DNA from: Hirundichthys speculiger
Lineage: Eukaryota; Chordata; Actinopteri; Beloniformes; Exocoetidae
Reading direction: 5' to 3'
Assembly: GCA_018398805.1 (NCBI GenBank)
Contig: JAGFBZ010001170.1
Coordinates: 1,389,001-1,453,000, forward strand
Length of the DNA stretch: 64,000 nt
Below, piece by piece: positions 14,066-25,640 of this stretch (position 1 is its first letter; each line of letters begins with the position of its first letter). Below the pieces are notes generated by a model that was given only the letters and a program-made list of their open reading frames with translations, searched no databases and was not told the DNA's origin. The translations under genes and the position numbers were made by a program.

Positions 14066-14887
14066 GTCTCTCTCTCTCTCTCTCTACCAGTCAGAGAGCT
14101 GCATTCTCATCCCTTCGTGTCCAGACTGGAAATGAATCACGCATGTGAACTGTGAGCTGCCACTGGCTAAACAATAATAATGATAATAACAATAATAATG
14201 ATAACATAGTCCTTCGGCTTGCAAAAGGTTGAGAACCCCTGCTCTGTAGAGCAGGAGATGGCCAGGTGATGCTCAACGCTCCATCTTTGAGCATAACCGG
14301 TGTTCAATAGCCGCATGTAGAAGTGGGACGTTTCGAAGTAATAACCAAAGTTGTTGAACAGCAAAATCAGACAAAGATCATCTCTTTATACTGTGATTGG
14401 TCCAGTCTAAGCAGCTGACTAAATGTATGTCGGGTTTTCATTTTCAACCAAGTGAAAGTGGTATGAAGACGGTTTGGACGGTTAACAGTACAACAGTCCC
14501 TAAAGGCAACGTGTTTGAGAAAGGTTCTCAGCCTTGTCAGTCATGATGTGCTGCCCCTCCAGTTAGATCAGGGCCAAAAGTCTGAACCTGAAAAAATACG
14601 ATCTGAAAAAAAAAAAAAAAATCTAAATCTGAAAACATGAAATTTGTAAGCGGAAAAAAGCACAAAAATTTCAAAAAGTGCATTACAATTAAAATTGAAA
14701 GTAAATGGTTTATTCAAAAGAATTTGAGATTTAATTAAAATAATAAACTGAAAAAAATTTTTACCTTCAAATTTTTTATTTGAATATATTGTTGTATTTT
14801 ACAAAGTTCAATATCAAAACTTCAATTTTTATTTTTCAGATTTAACTTTTTGTTTTGAATTACAAAACTTTTGATGCTGATTTAGCT
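13501..14887. mobile_element. Non-autonomous element with ~240-bp terminal inverted repeats
   Basis: The left arm begins AGCTAAATCAGGGTCACAAG at 13501. The right arm, reverse-complemented from 14887, begins AGCTAAATCAGCATCAAAAG. The arms stay alignable for about 240 bases at visibly high identity. The core holds the TC tract and no coding frame. The arms are rich in runs of A and T. The element interrupts a Tc1 relic, whose sequence resumes directly at 14888. Confidence 0.75.
13990..14086. repeat. (TC)n microsatellite
   Basis: Nearly pure TC repeat of about 97 bases with two TG interruptions, lying in the core of the long-inverted-repeat element. It creates a false Leu/Ser-rich frame. Confidence 0.95.
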
Positions 14888-15754
14888 CCACACTGCTGCT
14901 CAGAAGCATCCCCAAAGCTTGACGCTGCAACCATCATCCTTCATGGTGCGTTTATGGTGATATACAGTGTTTGGTGTTCCGAAGGCCAAAAAGCTTAATT
15001 TTTGTCTCATCAGACCAAAGAACCTTTTTCTAACTGACCTTGGAGTCTCCCACAGGCCTTTGGGCAAATTCCAGGCAAGATTTCATGTGAGCTTTTTTCC
15101 CCAATGGTGGCTTTCTCTCTGCCACTCTCCCGTACAGCTTTGATTGGTGAAGAACAGTTGTTGCATGAACAGTCTTTCTTATCTGGACCACTGAAGCTCT
15201 TAACTCCTTCAGAAAGGGTCGTAGGTGTCTTGATGGCCTCCATCACCTGTCTTCTTCTTGCCCGATCACTCAGTTTGTGAGGACAGCCAGCTCTAGGCAG
15301 ACTTAGACAAGTGCCATACTCCTTCCATTTCTAACTGAACTCCATGGGATGCCCAGTAAGTTGGAAATCTCCTTGTAGCCATCTCCTGTCATATACACTT
15401 TTCAATGATCTTGTCTCTGAGTCTCCTGGAATGGTTTTTTTTATCTTCATGTTGCAATTGTAGCAGGAATAGTAATGAACCAGAGACTGGACCTCCCAGA
15501 CACACTTGTTTTTATGACACTCACATGTTACACATCAACTGCATGCAGGCGATCTCAGTTTCCTCTAATTGTGACACTGCTGCCATCAACTAGCTGCTCC
15601 TCTGTTGAATTAGCTCAGTCACGTTAAAGGGGATCATTTTTAACCAAACCCTTATTTTACACACTATATTTTTAGTATTGACAGTAATTAGTAAAAATCT
15701 GTTTTCACTTTGATGTGAAAGAAGGTCTTTTGGGGGGGCAAAGTCTTGTCAAAA

Positions 15755-15757
<3 letters not shown>

Positions 15758-15820
<63 letters not shown>
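15758..15820. repeat. (AT)n microsatellite
   Basis: About 31 AT units near the right end of the Tc1 relic. Confidence 0.95.
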
Positions 15821-16263
15821 CACCATGATTTCATTTATTATAAAGAATAAAAGGTTGAAACATCTGGGGGGATACTTCTTATAGGAATCGTATTCTTGGC
15901 CTGTGTGCATCACTTAAAGCCAATAAAAGCTCCTGACCTTAAGGCCACCAACAATTCCATTTAACTTAATGTTTTTCCCACTGTAAATGTGGTTGCTGCA
16001 ATAGCTCTGTAGAGATTGTGGCAGGAAATCTCTTCATTCTCATGAGAGGAGAGCTATGAAGGTTTTAGGAAGAAAACGGGGAGGTATGGAATTTGAGAGC
16101 TCTTTCCAATTCAGCTTCCACTCAGCTGCTCAGATTTCAACTGATGTGTTCTTTTGTGCCATATACATTTCTAACTGGATTGTCTCTTTCATTGTGCTTC
16201 TTCACTCTTCACCTTCTCAACTCTGTCTCCTCTCACTTTCTCTCGTTCTGTCCTGTATCCCAG

Positions 16264-17966
16264 GGGACACCATACAAAGGATGAGATCCGCTCCATTTCC
16301 AACCCCTGCAGAATTAGATGCATATGCTAAGAAGGTTGCCAATAACCCTCTCACCATCAAGATCTTCCCCAACAGTGTCAAGGTCCCCCAGCGAAACCAC
16401 GTGCGCCGTACGGTCAACGGGCTGGATACATCAGGCCAGCGCTACAGCCCTTACCCTTCCTCTCAGGCCAGTGCCAAGACGGGACTCCTCGCTATCGTCA
16501 AGGTGCCCACATTCAAAGGTATCCTCAAAGATTTTGACGGGAGTCGGGCTCGCTTGCACCCTGAAGTCATTATGAACCCTCCCACAGGATCCTATCAAGG
16601 GGCTTCAACCAGCACTTTAAACCACCATCCACCTCTCCCGAACCTTCCCCGGCCCCAGCATAGTTTACCCCTTCACCCGCAGGACCTTCCTCAGACTTTA
16701 CATATGTCCCTCCCTCAGCAACAGACTCACACCCAGAGTCTTAGACACCCCCCACCTTTGACCCAACATCCTCAAGGCCTACCTAGATTCCAGACTCTGT
16801 CTCAGCACCCAAGCCTCGGTCACCCGCAGGGTCCCCCTACTGTCATGCTTCAACAGCAGCACCTTCAGCAGCAGCCACCACCTGGCCTGCAGGGGAGCAG
16901 AAAGTTGCCAGATGGCGACGCGCCACCTAATGTTACCGTCTCTACCTCAACCATTCCACTTTCAATGGTTGCTGGGCCTCACCAGGGCCGCCAGGCAGAC
17001 CTGAGCACCATTGTGCATCAGCTCAACCAGTTCTGCCAAGCTCGGGCCCAAGGTGCAGGATCCACCTCCATGTGCGAGGGCCAGATCGCCAACCCAAGCC
17101 CCATTAGTCGCAACCTGCTTATCAGTGCATGCTCCAGAGTGTCCATGCACAGTAACCCCGCTACCCCCGGCTTCCCCCCACCCAACTGCATTGTAGTTCC
17201 CCAAGAAAAAGCTACAGTCCCAATGGGAGCCCACCCCCCACTGAGTGTGGCTGCAGTCAACCACTTGCCTTCCAACCACACTGATCTCAAGCAGCAGCAA
17301 CACCTGCAGCAACATCTTCACTCACAACAGAATCAACAGCAACAACACACCACACAGCAGCAGCAGAAGATGCGCTCCTGGAATCAGCATCAGTTGGCTC
17401 ATGTCCCCCAGATTCAGAACGGGGGGACGCATCGTTGCAAGCAGCCTTCCAGGGACCTATCCTTCCATTTTAAGGGCATGGGCTACCCTGCAGAGGTGAG
17501 TGCGGGTCAGCCATACTTGCTGAAACCTCCTGTGGAGAGGCCCACCCCATCCCCTCCTGTCAACAACAGCATGCCTGGTCCCTTGGCCCACTACGCCAAC
17601 GGTCACTACTTCCAGTCCCACATTTGGAACAGCAGCATCCTACCCACGCCCAACAGCGACAGCTCCGGGTCTCAGGACATAGCCATGCCTTTCCATGGTG
17701 CAGGCCCAGGAGGGTGTACCACGCTAGACTGTGGCCCCCCTGGGGCTCCCCATTATAGGATAGGAACAAGCTCCTCCACCTCCTCCTCCGCCCAGACTAA
17801 TCTGATGCAAACTGCAGATTACTTGGGTGGGGACTTCCAGACGCCCTACTTCCGCGATCAGAATCTAGGGTTGATGGGCAAGATGCACAGGCCCCCTGTG
17901 AGCAGGGTCGGTCCAGAGGCTGGGGATGGCAGAACCGCTCTCATCCAGCATCCAGGGTACAGATAA
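16264..17966 (+). CDS. fam222b: fam222b last coding exon; FAM222B protein, 594 aa in total
   Basis: The exon begins after the CAG acceptor at 16263 and supplies GG to complete Trp28. It runs to TAA at 17964-17966. Joined to exon 1 it gives 594 codons; human FAM222B is about 560 residues. The family block at residues ~37-112 is strongly conserved (PTPAELDAYAKKVANNPL, TIKIFPNSVKVPQ, TVNGLDTSGQRYSPYP, then a LLAIVKVP segment). Later blocks also fit FAM222B rather than FAM222A: DAPPNVTVSTSTIPLSM, CEGQIANPSPISR, ILPTPNSDSSGSQD, and the C-terminus IQHPGYR. The middle is a low-complexity H/P/Q-rich region, with a Gln-rich insertion at residues ~371-394 (17292-17363). The protein has no catalytic domain, and its molecular role is not established. 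The open frame continues upstream to 16056, but that part is intron. Confidence 0.93.
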
Positions 17967-18622
17967 GCTATTGCCTTGTTTCCTCAACAGTTTCCAACCC
18001 CATTTGTTTAGTCTTAAGAAAGGAAACGCACGAATAAAACTCAACTGATTACTTAAAGGACAACTAGTATTAAAGAGGGTAAATAATATATTTAATACAG
18101 AACAGTAGTTTTTTTTTCTTTCATCTTGCAAGTGATCAATTTTAGTGATCAACTTTTAGTTTTGTTAATGAGTGCTTTTACGTGGCACTTTAGGTAACAT
18201 CGAATGTGTGAGTGTGTATTCGCATCTCTGCTGTTCCTTGCTTCTCTCTTGGTCATACTTCTCTGTGTTCCCAGATCTCTAACAGATCCTTTATTTCTAC
18301 GTTAACCTGTTGGTGAAGTTTTCTTATGCATGTAAGTAAGAAGTAAAACTGATCCCTCACTGAAAAATGGCAACACTTTTCAGTTTTACAGGATCATCTC
18401 TGGAATTTTTGGCTATGACTAGTTTTTATAGACTAGACCTAATTTTGGTGGACTCACTAAAATTATATATAATCACTTCAGGACAGAAGAGACAGCAATG
18501 ATTCTGTTTCAGTGCAAAGCCATTGGACAGGGACAGAGTATGCACATGTCAACAGAAGTTTTATTCTGTTTAAATGTATTTATTTATTTGTATGATAAGC
18601 CTAATAAAGATTAATTCTCCTG

Positions 18623-18800
18623 GGCTGCCGTATAGCTCAGAGGTTTAAGCAGGTGGCCCATGTATGGAGGCTGCAGCGGTTGCAGGGTCAACTCCCGGCC
18701 TGCAACCCTGCTGCATGTCTCTGCCCCAGTTTCCTTTCTCCTTCTCACTGTAAAAAACAAAAAAGAAAAAAAGAAAGAAAAAAGGCTACGAGTGTCCCCC
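18623..18800 (+). mobile_element. tRNA-derived SINE in the fam222b 3'UTR
   Basis: The sequence starts GGGCTGCCGTATAGCTCAGA. It carries an A-box-like TAGCTCAGAGG and a B-box-like GGGTCAACTCC with the spacing of a tRNA head, then a body matching a common fish SINE (GCCTGCAACCCTGCTGCATG). It ends in an A-rich tail at about 18756-18783. The sense is the same as fam222b. Confidence 0.65.
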
Positions 18801-20092
18801 CAAAAAAGTCTCAAAGATGAATTCTTCTTAGCCATTAAAGGGAGCATGTTATTAGATTGTTTGTACACTTAAAAAGTTTTGGCAAGGAGCACATATGTTG
18901 AAAAGATGATGCTCTGTCCTGCTTAAAATGCTGCAATGAATTCAGGTGTTTAAAAAATACTTTTTAATCATTGCCACATTTGGCAAAAAGATTCTGAATT
19001 GCTGAGGACAGAAAAAAAAAAACAAATCAAGAGAGGTTAATTCTTGTGTCTTAAAATGGCCAAAGTTGGTTTTGCAAGGACATGCCAGTATCGAGTTGTG
19101 CCATTTTTATGTTTGAGTGTTTTTCAGATAGTTTTTGTGTCAAATGTATTACTTGAATGTTGAGATTTTTTTTTTTTGCAGGCATTGAAAGGGATTTTTT
19201 GGATAGTGTTCTGAGATAAAAGACATAATTGTTAATAATGTCCTACAGAATCTGTATCAAAGCCTGACCAGAGTTTAAATCCCAACAACAGGGATTTCAG
19301 TGAATCGAGTCGTGTAGTTGCTACTGATTTTGATGTAAAGACTGCTTGAAAAGGCCAAATTGATCACTTGCAAGATTTCTTGGAGGTAAATGAATCAGAC
19401 CTTTGAGTTTAAAGTGAAACAGCAAATGCATTGTTTATTTTATCTTACACTGGCTTACCTATTAGACTACTGTAATTTAAAAGGTTAATGATTGTGTATG
19501 AATGTTGTCTACTGAAGTGGGCACAGTTAAGTGTATGAGTGTGTGAGCATTGGTGTGTTTGTGTGTGCGTTTGTATAACAACACATGACACCCATGTTTT
19601 GTTCACTGAACTCCCTAACAGCCCTTAAAAAGCCTTAAGTGTTCGGTCCTTGGACTTTCCTTTGAAAATGAGCATGGTTTTAATGAAAACCCCAAATACT
19701 GAGAAAGAAGATGGTAAGAATACACAGAAACAGCAATTGTTGATTTGATTTTATTTTTTGCCTTGTTATTTTAATGAAGTTTTTTCATAGAAAGCAATTT
19801 CTTAGAGATTCTTTATAATGGAAAGCAAGAAAAGGAGTAATATTTTGTAATTATGTTTTTAGCAATGTGTAGTTACTGAGCTGTAACTTTTTTCCAGTTT
19901 CAAAACATCAGTTTGCAGTTGTGACTATTTATGATACTTGATTTGCTTGTTATTTAAATTTTATTTTCTTCTTTGTTTCTTGTTCTATTGCTGTGAAAAG
20001 GAAGAAGGTCCACAAGCCTTTCTTTTGTGTCATTCTGAACGACAGATAAAGAGGCAAGAGCGTGAACTCTTTTTGTAATATTGTAATAATAA

Positions 20093-20098
20093 AATAAA
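20093..20098 (+). promoter_or_regulatory. Candidate fam222b polyadenylation signal
   Basis: AATAAA within an A/T-rich stretch, about 2.1 kb after the fam222b stop and 0.86 kb before the facing end of trpv1 copy A. The spacing suits a convergent gene pair. Confidence 0.5.
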
Positions 20099-20206
20099 GT
20101 TCTAATTTATGCTTTGAAAGGAGTCTGAAATCACTTTGCACAAAAACTCGTTTTCTGATGAAGTAACTTCACTCTTGTGATCCCGTTTGACATATATAGC
20201 TATATA

Positions 20207-20224
20207 GTCAGCTATATAGCTGAC
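20207..20224. repeat. 18-bp perfect palindrome between convergent genes
   Basis: GTCAGCTATATAGCTGAC reads the same on both strands, and related CTATATAG units precede it from 20190. It lies about 110 bases past the inferred fam222b poly(A) site. No function is evident. Confidence 0.8.
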
Positions 20225-21995
20225 TTATATGATCCAGCCATACAAGTGACTGATTTAAAGGTCCCACCTAAACCACATGTATTTTGAAACTGAAAGCTAG
20301 TGCTGAAGGTGCTGATTGTTGCTCCAATTACTGTGCTTTCATGCCATTTATCCAGGCCTGCCTTTGCAAAATAGCAAGAGGAAGTAGAGTAGACGAAGCA
20401 AGCTGTGAAATCCGCAGGGCTATCTGGCTGCAGTAGATTTAGCTTGTCTGACTGTGATGAAAATGGGACTTGTATAAAGGGCACACAGTGGGAGGGCAGG
20501 ATCAGCACCTTCGTGATCAGCATTACTCCATGACGGATTTTGAGCACTGCCAGAGGTGCTGCCAGGTTTTAGCCTCTGCAGAGGATGTACATCCTGCTCA
20601 TGTTCAGAAACTGCCTGTGGAGAAGCCTTTGGATTAAATGTTTAATTTGAAATGCATGATTTCATTGGTAGATAACTAATACTTGTTGCAGTATTCATAA
20701 AGTCAACTTTGGAGAAATATGTCAGTCAAATACCCACATTATTTTCCTCATTGCTGCTTCTCTCTGTGAAATACTGCCTTGAAGACTATAAAATGAATCT
20801 TAAGCACTAAAATAGTCAGTCTGAAAATCATTTAATCCATTTGGAAATCATTTTTTTGGGAGAACTGAAACAGAATACTATGTTTAGGTTTGAATGCCTC
20901 ATTGCTCATATCAGCTGATCTGAGAAGCCACGGTGAACCTCTCTGTTGGCTGTTTAGATGGGCATGTTGCTCATCTCTGTGGACTGGTGAGACTGCCATC
21001 CCCTTCTGCTCTCCCTGAAAAAGCCTCTCCAGCTCCTCCCTGTGGATAAAAAAGGAAATTGTTCAAGACATTCATCACTTTCCACTCTAAAGGAGTTCCA
21101 TGCATCCATGTTTCTGTACCTCTGTTTGGTCTGTTCTGAGGGGTTTCTGAGCCAGCATTCTGGGTGTGATCCCAAAACCCCGGATCCTCATTGATTTTGC
21201 CCAGGTTGATGTTCCATTTGTTCCAGTTGACTTCCTCCACTCTTGAGACGACAAGAGGACACATGCTCCAATTACTATCTGCTTTGTGACACATCAATCA
21301 GCTGTCAGCAAAGGCAAATTGGTGTGGAACACAGTGTCCTGCACATCAATTGATTCTGCTCACACAGCTGCAGTGTTATGTTAACTGAAAAACTAAATCT
21401 TTGTCTCTCTTTTCCAATAATTGCTTACTGAAGTTTTTGGGGTTTTTTTTCTTTTTGCAACGCAGGTGCTCAGCCGATGGCCTTGCAGCTTTTGTGCAGG
21501 GAGTTTTTGTTTAAAAATCTCTAAAGAAGACCATCTTTCTTTTTTGGCTGACCAAGTCTTGCACATTAATCCAAAAACTTGACATAGTGCCAGTTTCCAA
21601 GTCAAGAGGACCATTTACCTCTTTCAGTGTCATTCTTATTAGAAGAATTAGATTCTGATAAAAATCCACTGACGCTTTTATCAAAATGCATGTAGATGTA
21701 GTTTATCTAGTTCAAAAGAAAAAGACTGATAATGTGCAGAAAAATCAGTTATGCATTCAGACTTCTTATAACTTTGACAAAAATGGCTTTGTTAACAACT
21801 AACAATCATTAATTCAGTCAATATAAACACATCAAACATGTTTATATTCAGTCCTTATCAATGGCCAGAGTAATCTACATGACTGCACACACTATTCACA
21901 AGAAGAGCTTTGTTTCAACTATCAACTCTTTTCCTTAAGTTAATAAAGGCGGGATTATTTTTCTGACTGATCTCATGGTAAACAGGGCTTCTATA

Positions 21996-22396
21996 CAGTG
22001 ATACGTTGCCAATTCGCGGTTTTAGTTATTCACAGATTTTTCAGAAATATATAATATAATTTTTAAAAAATCAAGAAAAAATCGCGGAAATTCTGCAAGA
22101 ATCCACCCCACACCAGACGAGAGGCCTCAGCTGCCCGTGAAACATCAAAGATGACTCACAGCCTCCTGTAAGCAACACGAGAAACACAGACGGCCCAGCA
22201 CTCTAGAATCTATGCGCTGATTGGCAGAGACACATCACCCAAGCATCACAGGATGTTGTGCAGAAAGAGCACAGTTGAGACTTTGTCTTGTTTTGCTGCA
22301 GTACCATCGCTACTTTTTTGTGGTGTTTAAACATATTTCAAATACATTATTTGGGGCGGGCAGTCCCCATTAACCGTGAAAAATAAGGGATCACTG
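21996..22396. mobile_element. pogo/Tigger-like MITE with TA target duplication, only in copy A intron 14
   Basis: The element is 401 bp, beginning CAGTGATACG and ending GATCACTG, with TA on each side (21994-21995 and 22397-22398). The ends carry CGCGGTTTTA-type and AACCGTGAAAAATAAGGGAT-type sequence, as seen in pogo/Tigger terminal repeats. Copy B has the uninterrupted site CTTCTATATCAGATAACTAG near 41992-42011, so the insertion came after the gene duplication. Confidence 0.8.
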
Positions 22397-22789
22397 TATC
22401 AGCTAACTAGCATAGTCCGTTGACAGTAACAAACATCAGCAGACAGCCATGCTAGCAGCTCCAAGAGGCTAAATTCAGTGCACTGATCAACATCATCAGC
22501 TAATCTTTAGCAAAAGTAGTATTTATAGAGCGCACCTTGTACGTTTAATCTATTTTAGTATAGTTCTTAGACTAAATGAAACAAAAATGCTCATATTAGC
22601 AATGCTAGCACGACTCACCATCATAATTTAGACTCTTAATGTGTGCTGGCAAACTTACACTTGTTTCGCAAGTATTTGGTCCTAATATGGAAATGAAAGT
22701 AAACATTTTAATTCTAAGGTTTGAATTATGGTATCTAAGGTATACATTATGATGTATAGTACACCCTCGACGGCTCAGTTCAGTGGCTT

Positions 22790-22900
22790 GTAGGACTTGT
22801 GATAAACTGGTGACCTATCCGGGTTGTACCTACTTCTTGCTCTTTGACAGCTATGGGTCAAGCATCCCCCATGGGTACAGAACTAAGGCAAGCGTATACG
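22790..22900 (+). mobile_element. Fragment of a common fish retroposon 3' region
   Basis: The stretch AAACTGGTGACCTATCCGGG near 22804 and what follows resemble the widespread fish sequence 'GACTGGTGACCTGTCCAGGGTGTACCC...CAGCTGGGATAGGCTCC'. It is degraded and not bounded. Confidence 0.4.
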
Positions 22901-23019
22901 ATAACGGAACTCACTGACTTTCTCCTGGCAACCTTTCTGTACAAGCCATAATGGTCTTTTTCTAACTGTGCAATCATAAACTTTAATATTTTAACATTGC
23001 TAACTGAGATGTGTTAATT

Positions 23020-23290
23020 CTCAGGTGTAGTTCTTGGGTTTTTAGCAGTATTTTTGGACATTGCACAGTTTGATATTGGGATGAATTTACTCGGACATCT
23101 ACTCATGGGATGATTGGCAACTGTCTTGTAAGTCATCCACTTGTAAATAAACTTTAACCTTTCACAGATTGATGGGCAGCAATGACTGCTTTTTAGGGAA
23201 CATTCTTGATGTCTTTCCTTCTTGCCATTGTGTTGGCACCCACCTGGAAGCCCCAGACCAGCAAAACCCCAAAACCTCAAATTTTATAGA
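23020..23290 (-). mobile_element. Tc1-type transposase fragment
   Basis: The minus strand reads YKTVANHPMSRCPSKFIP and then NTAKNPRTT, matching the helix-turn-helix to linker part of Tc1 transposases (KTVANLPRSGRPSKF...AKNPRAT). No catalytic domain remains. Confidence 0.65.
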
Positions 23291-24049
23291 TGTCCTTTGC
23301 TCTAATGCTCAATCAAGTGCATGTGATTAATAACATCAAATGGCAGTTTTTTTTTTTTACTCAGCTTCTGCCTTTTGTCTCAGTTGTGTTTTAGTAAAAG
23401 ATGATGTGATATGACAATTGTTATCTGTATTATTTTTCTTCTGAGGTTGTATTTACCCAATTTTTAGGAGCTTTTATTATTTAGTTCTGATACATAAAAG
23501 CATAGGATTGAAGCACCATGCACTTCTTTTTTATGTGACTATATATTAAATATAAATTAGACATCAAGTAAAATGTTAATTAGGACTCTGAGAATGAATC
23601 CTAATACCTGCATACTAACATGTTATTTAAGATATAAGAAAGATGGAAATTTTGACATTACCATGTCATTAGAATAAAGGTTAAAGTTCCCCTCCTGCCT
23701 TTGATTAAACCATAAAAATATAAATCTCCATTTTCATTAATAGAATGCCTTAATGCCTTAAAATTCATTATCCATTAATATGTACCTGCTCCATTTAGTA
23801 TGTGCATATTTATGAATATTATATTCCAATTAGCCCCACCTCTGCATCCAAACTGGCCAGCAGTTCAGACTCTTAACACCAATCCATGTTAAACAATAGC
23901 AAGTTACTATTAATATTACCAGCAACTATCATCAAGGTGATGTATCAGGAGATCGCTGCGTATTTTTGCATACTGGCCTGTTAAAGTTCGAGTCAACACT
24001 TTTCCAGTCAACAGTTACGGATGTGCTCCTAATAATAAAGACATTTTCT

Positions 24050-25640
24050 TTCCTCGCCCCTCCAAAAATGTATTTAATAAAAAAATTAAGCCACAAAGAA
24101 AGAAAACTCATGTAAGCAATCCCATGATCCCCCCACTGCTTCTACAGGTCTTAAGAAGGTAAGTTGCAGCCCAGTGCTGTCCTTGATGAACTGATATCCA
24201 GCTGGTGTAAAGATCTCAATAAAAGCAGATGTTTTGACAATCTGCTGGTCGGTCTTGAGTATTCAGGTATGAGTTAAGACAACGCTAAGGTGGAAAGACA
24301 AAAGCAATGGTCTTAGAGAAGCAAATGTTCAACTTAATTCAACTCAACTTTATTTGTATAGCGTATATTACAATACAAATTGCCTCGAGGTGTTTTTCAG
24401 AGTATGACCCCTGAGCAAATATTATCAACTAATAACTTCTATTTCAGCTGCTCCCTGTTCGGAGTTGTCACATCAGAGTGATCCACATTAGAAGTTTGAC
24501 ACAAGTTTACGCTGGATACCCTTCCTGATGCAACCAGGATTTGAACCTGGGACGTCCCGTATGGTAGGCAACAGCGCTACCACTAAAGCCATATCATCAA
24601 CTAAAATAATATTATTCAATCCTGATAAGAGAAAAAATGGCAAGTAAAAAAAACTCCCCTACTGAGTGAAAAACCTTTATGCCAAACAGTGGCAAGGAAA
24701 AACTCCACTTTAAGATGAAGAAACCTTGAGCAGGAACTGGCTTCCTGTCAAAGGACAGTCAGGTAAAGAAAGAAAAGAGGAGGGATATAGGACAATGGGA
24801 TGCTGAACTCCAAATTGTTTAGAAAGTTTTATAATCTCTTCCAGACTGATGTGCCACAACCCATTGTGAAAAAGATTATTCACAATTGGTAGGTATTCAA
24901 GACTGTTGCCAGTCTTCCCAATAGTGACCATCCTAGCAAATTTACCCAAAAGTCAGAAATACAAAAAAAATAAATAAAAGAAAATCACCTCAGACACTCA
25001 CTGAGGATGTCAAAAGGTTAAAGAATGTTGAAGTCCATGGCAGCACATCTAGAAGAAGACTGCAACTGAATAAATCATAAGGCTTATGGGACGATGTCAG
25101 ATGAAACCAAAGTGGAGTTGTTTGACCTTAATTCCCAAAGCACTGTTTGGAAAAAAAAACTAAAAAGCATTTCATCAGAAACACCTCATACTATCAAGCA
25201 TGGCAGTAGAAGGATGGTGATTTGGAGTTTAGCAGCCGTATGACCTGGGCACCTTGTCGTCACTGAGTCAACCATGAACTCCTCTATGTATCAATATATT
25301 CTAAATGTAAATGTGAGGACACCTGTCCAACAGCCAAAGCTTGGTCAAAACTGGACCACACAACAGGACAATGATCCAAAAGTGCAAATACATATTCAGA
25401 AGGGTTGAAAAAACTAAAGATTCAGGGTTTTGGAAAAGCGTGTTCAAATTCTAGACTTCAAGCCAATTAAAATGCTGGCGGGAACTAAGAGAGATGTACA
25501 TATGCTAATGCCCAAAAACCTCAATGAACAGAAGAATTTTTAGAAAGAAGAAAAGCCAAAAGTCCTCCACAAGAATGTAAAAGACTGAGACAGTAAGACA
25601 GGAAATTATTATTGCTATTATTGCTGCTAAAGGTGCGTCC
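24050..25640 (+). mobile_element. Tc1-type transposon relic in copy A intron 14, interrupted by a retroposon
   Basis: The left part (24050-24327) matches the relic in copy B intron 14 (42240-42700). Shared text includes AGCTGGTGTAAAGATCTC followed by the degraded transposase start. The right part (24770-25640) continues the transposase region in broken frames, for example the strings coding for HPSKFTQKSEI-like and 'VHGSTSRRRLQLNKS'-like segments. Because both gene copies share it at the same place, it was present before the duplication. Confidence 0.65.
24328..24765. mobile_element. LINE 3'-end and SINE fragments inserted in the Tc1 relic
   Basis: The start (AACTCAACTTTATTTGTATA) resembles fish L2-type 3' ends. 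The end (CAGTGGCAAGGAAAAACTCC near 24691) is another common L2-associated block. Between them, on the minus strand, is a tRNA-like SINE piece at about 24487-24590, with the B-box-like GGTTCAAATCC and the GCATCAGGAAGGGTATCCAG motif. Copy B lacks this insert. Confidence 0.55.

Larger units (their letters stand above)
13140..15880 (-). mobile_element. Tc1/mariner transposon relic (transposase on minus strand), split by an insertion
   Basis: The blocks 13207-13500 and 14888-15450 read on the minus strand as a degraded Tc1-type transposase. On the plus strand the text matches the usual reverse of these elements, for example TTTTTGTCTCATCAGACCAA at 14999-15018 and TGGCTTTCTCTCTGCCACTC at 15107-15126. 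The right end near 15850-15890 resembles a Tc1 terminus (AAAGGTTGAAACATCT...). Between the two blocks an unrelated element with long inverted arms has been inserted. The outer limits are approximate. Confidence 0.65.
6091..16263 (+). other. fam222b intron 1
   Basis: This intron lies between the GTGAGT donor at 6091 and the CAG acceptor at 16261-16263. It holds an AC microsatellite, a Rex1 3' end, two stretches of decayed LINE, a Tc1 relic split by a long inverted-repeat element, and TC and AT tracts, each listed separately. The stretches 6560-9640 and 11640-13065 contain nothing I recognise. No intronic open frame looks like a gene. Confidence 0.8.
17967..20115 (+). other. fam222b: fam222b 3' untranslated region (inferred)
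   Basis: A/T-rich sequence after the stop with no other gene signal. It contains a SINE at 18623-18800. The end is inferred from an AATAAA signal at 20093-20098, which fits a 3'UTR of about 2.1 kb. An earlier AATAAA-like site near 18602 could give a shorter form. Confidence 0.55.

Noticed and set aside
13928..14155. Leu/Ser-rich open frames
   Set aside because: Artefacts of the TC microsatellite.
16056..16263. N-terminal extension of the long fam222b frame (Met at 16056)
   Set aside because: It is intronic: a pyrimidine tract and CAG acceptor end at 16263, and the true upstream coding exon is at 6009-6090.
16264..17966. Assignment of the gene as fam222a, whose human homologue lies beside TRPV4
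   Set aside because: The middle and C-terminal blocks (CEGQIANPSPISR, PTPNSDSSGSQD, IQHPGYR) fit FAM222B, and the channel next door is TRPV1-like, not TRPV4.
24487..24590. Possible tRNA gene on the minus strand
   Set aside because: Only a B-box and a SINE body motif are present. The acceptor stem does not pair, and it is embedded in retroposon sequence.
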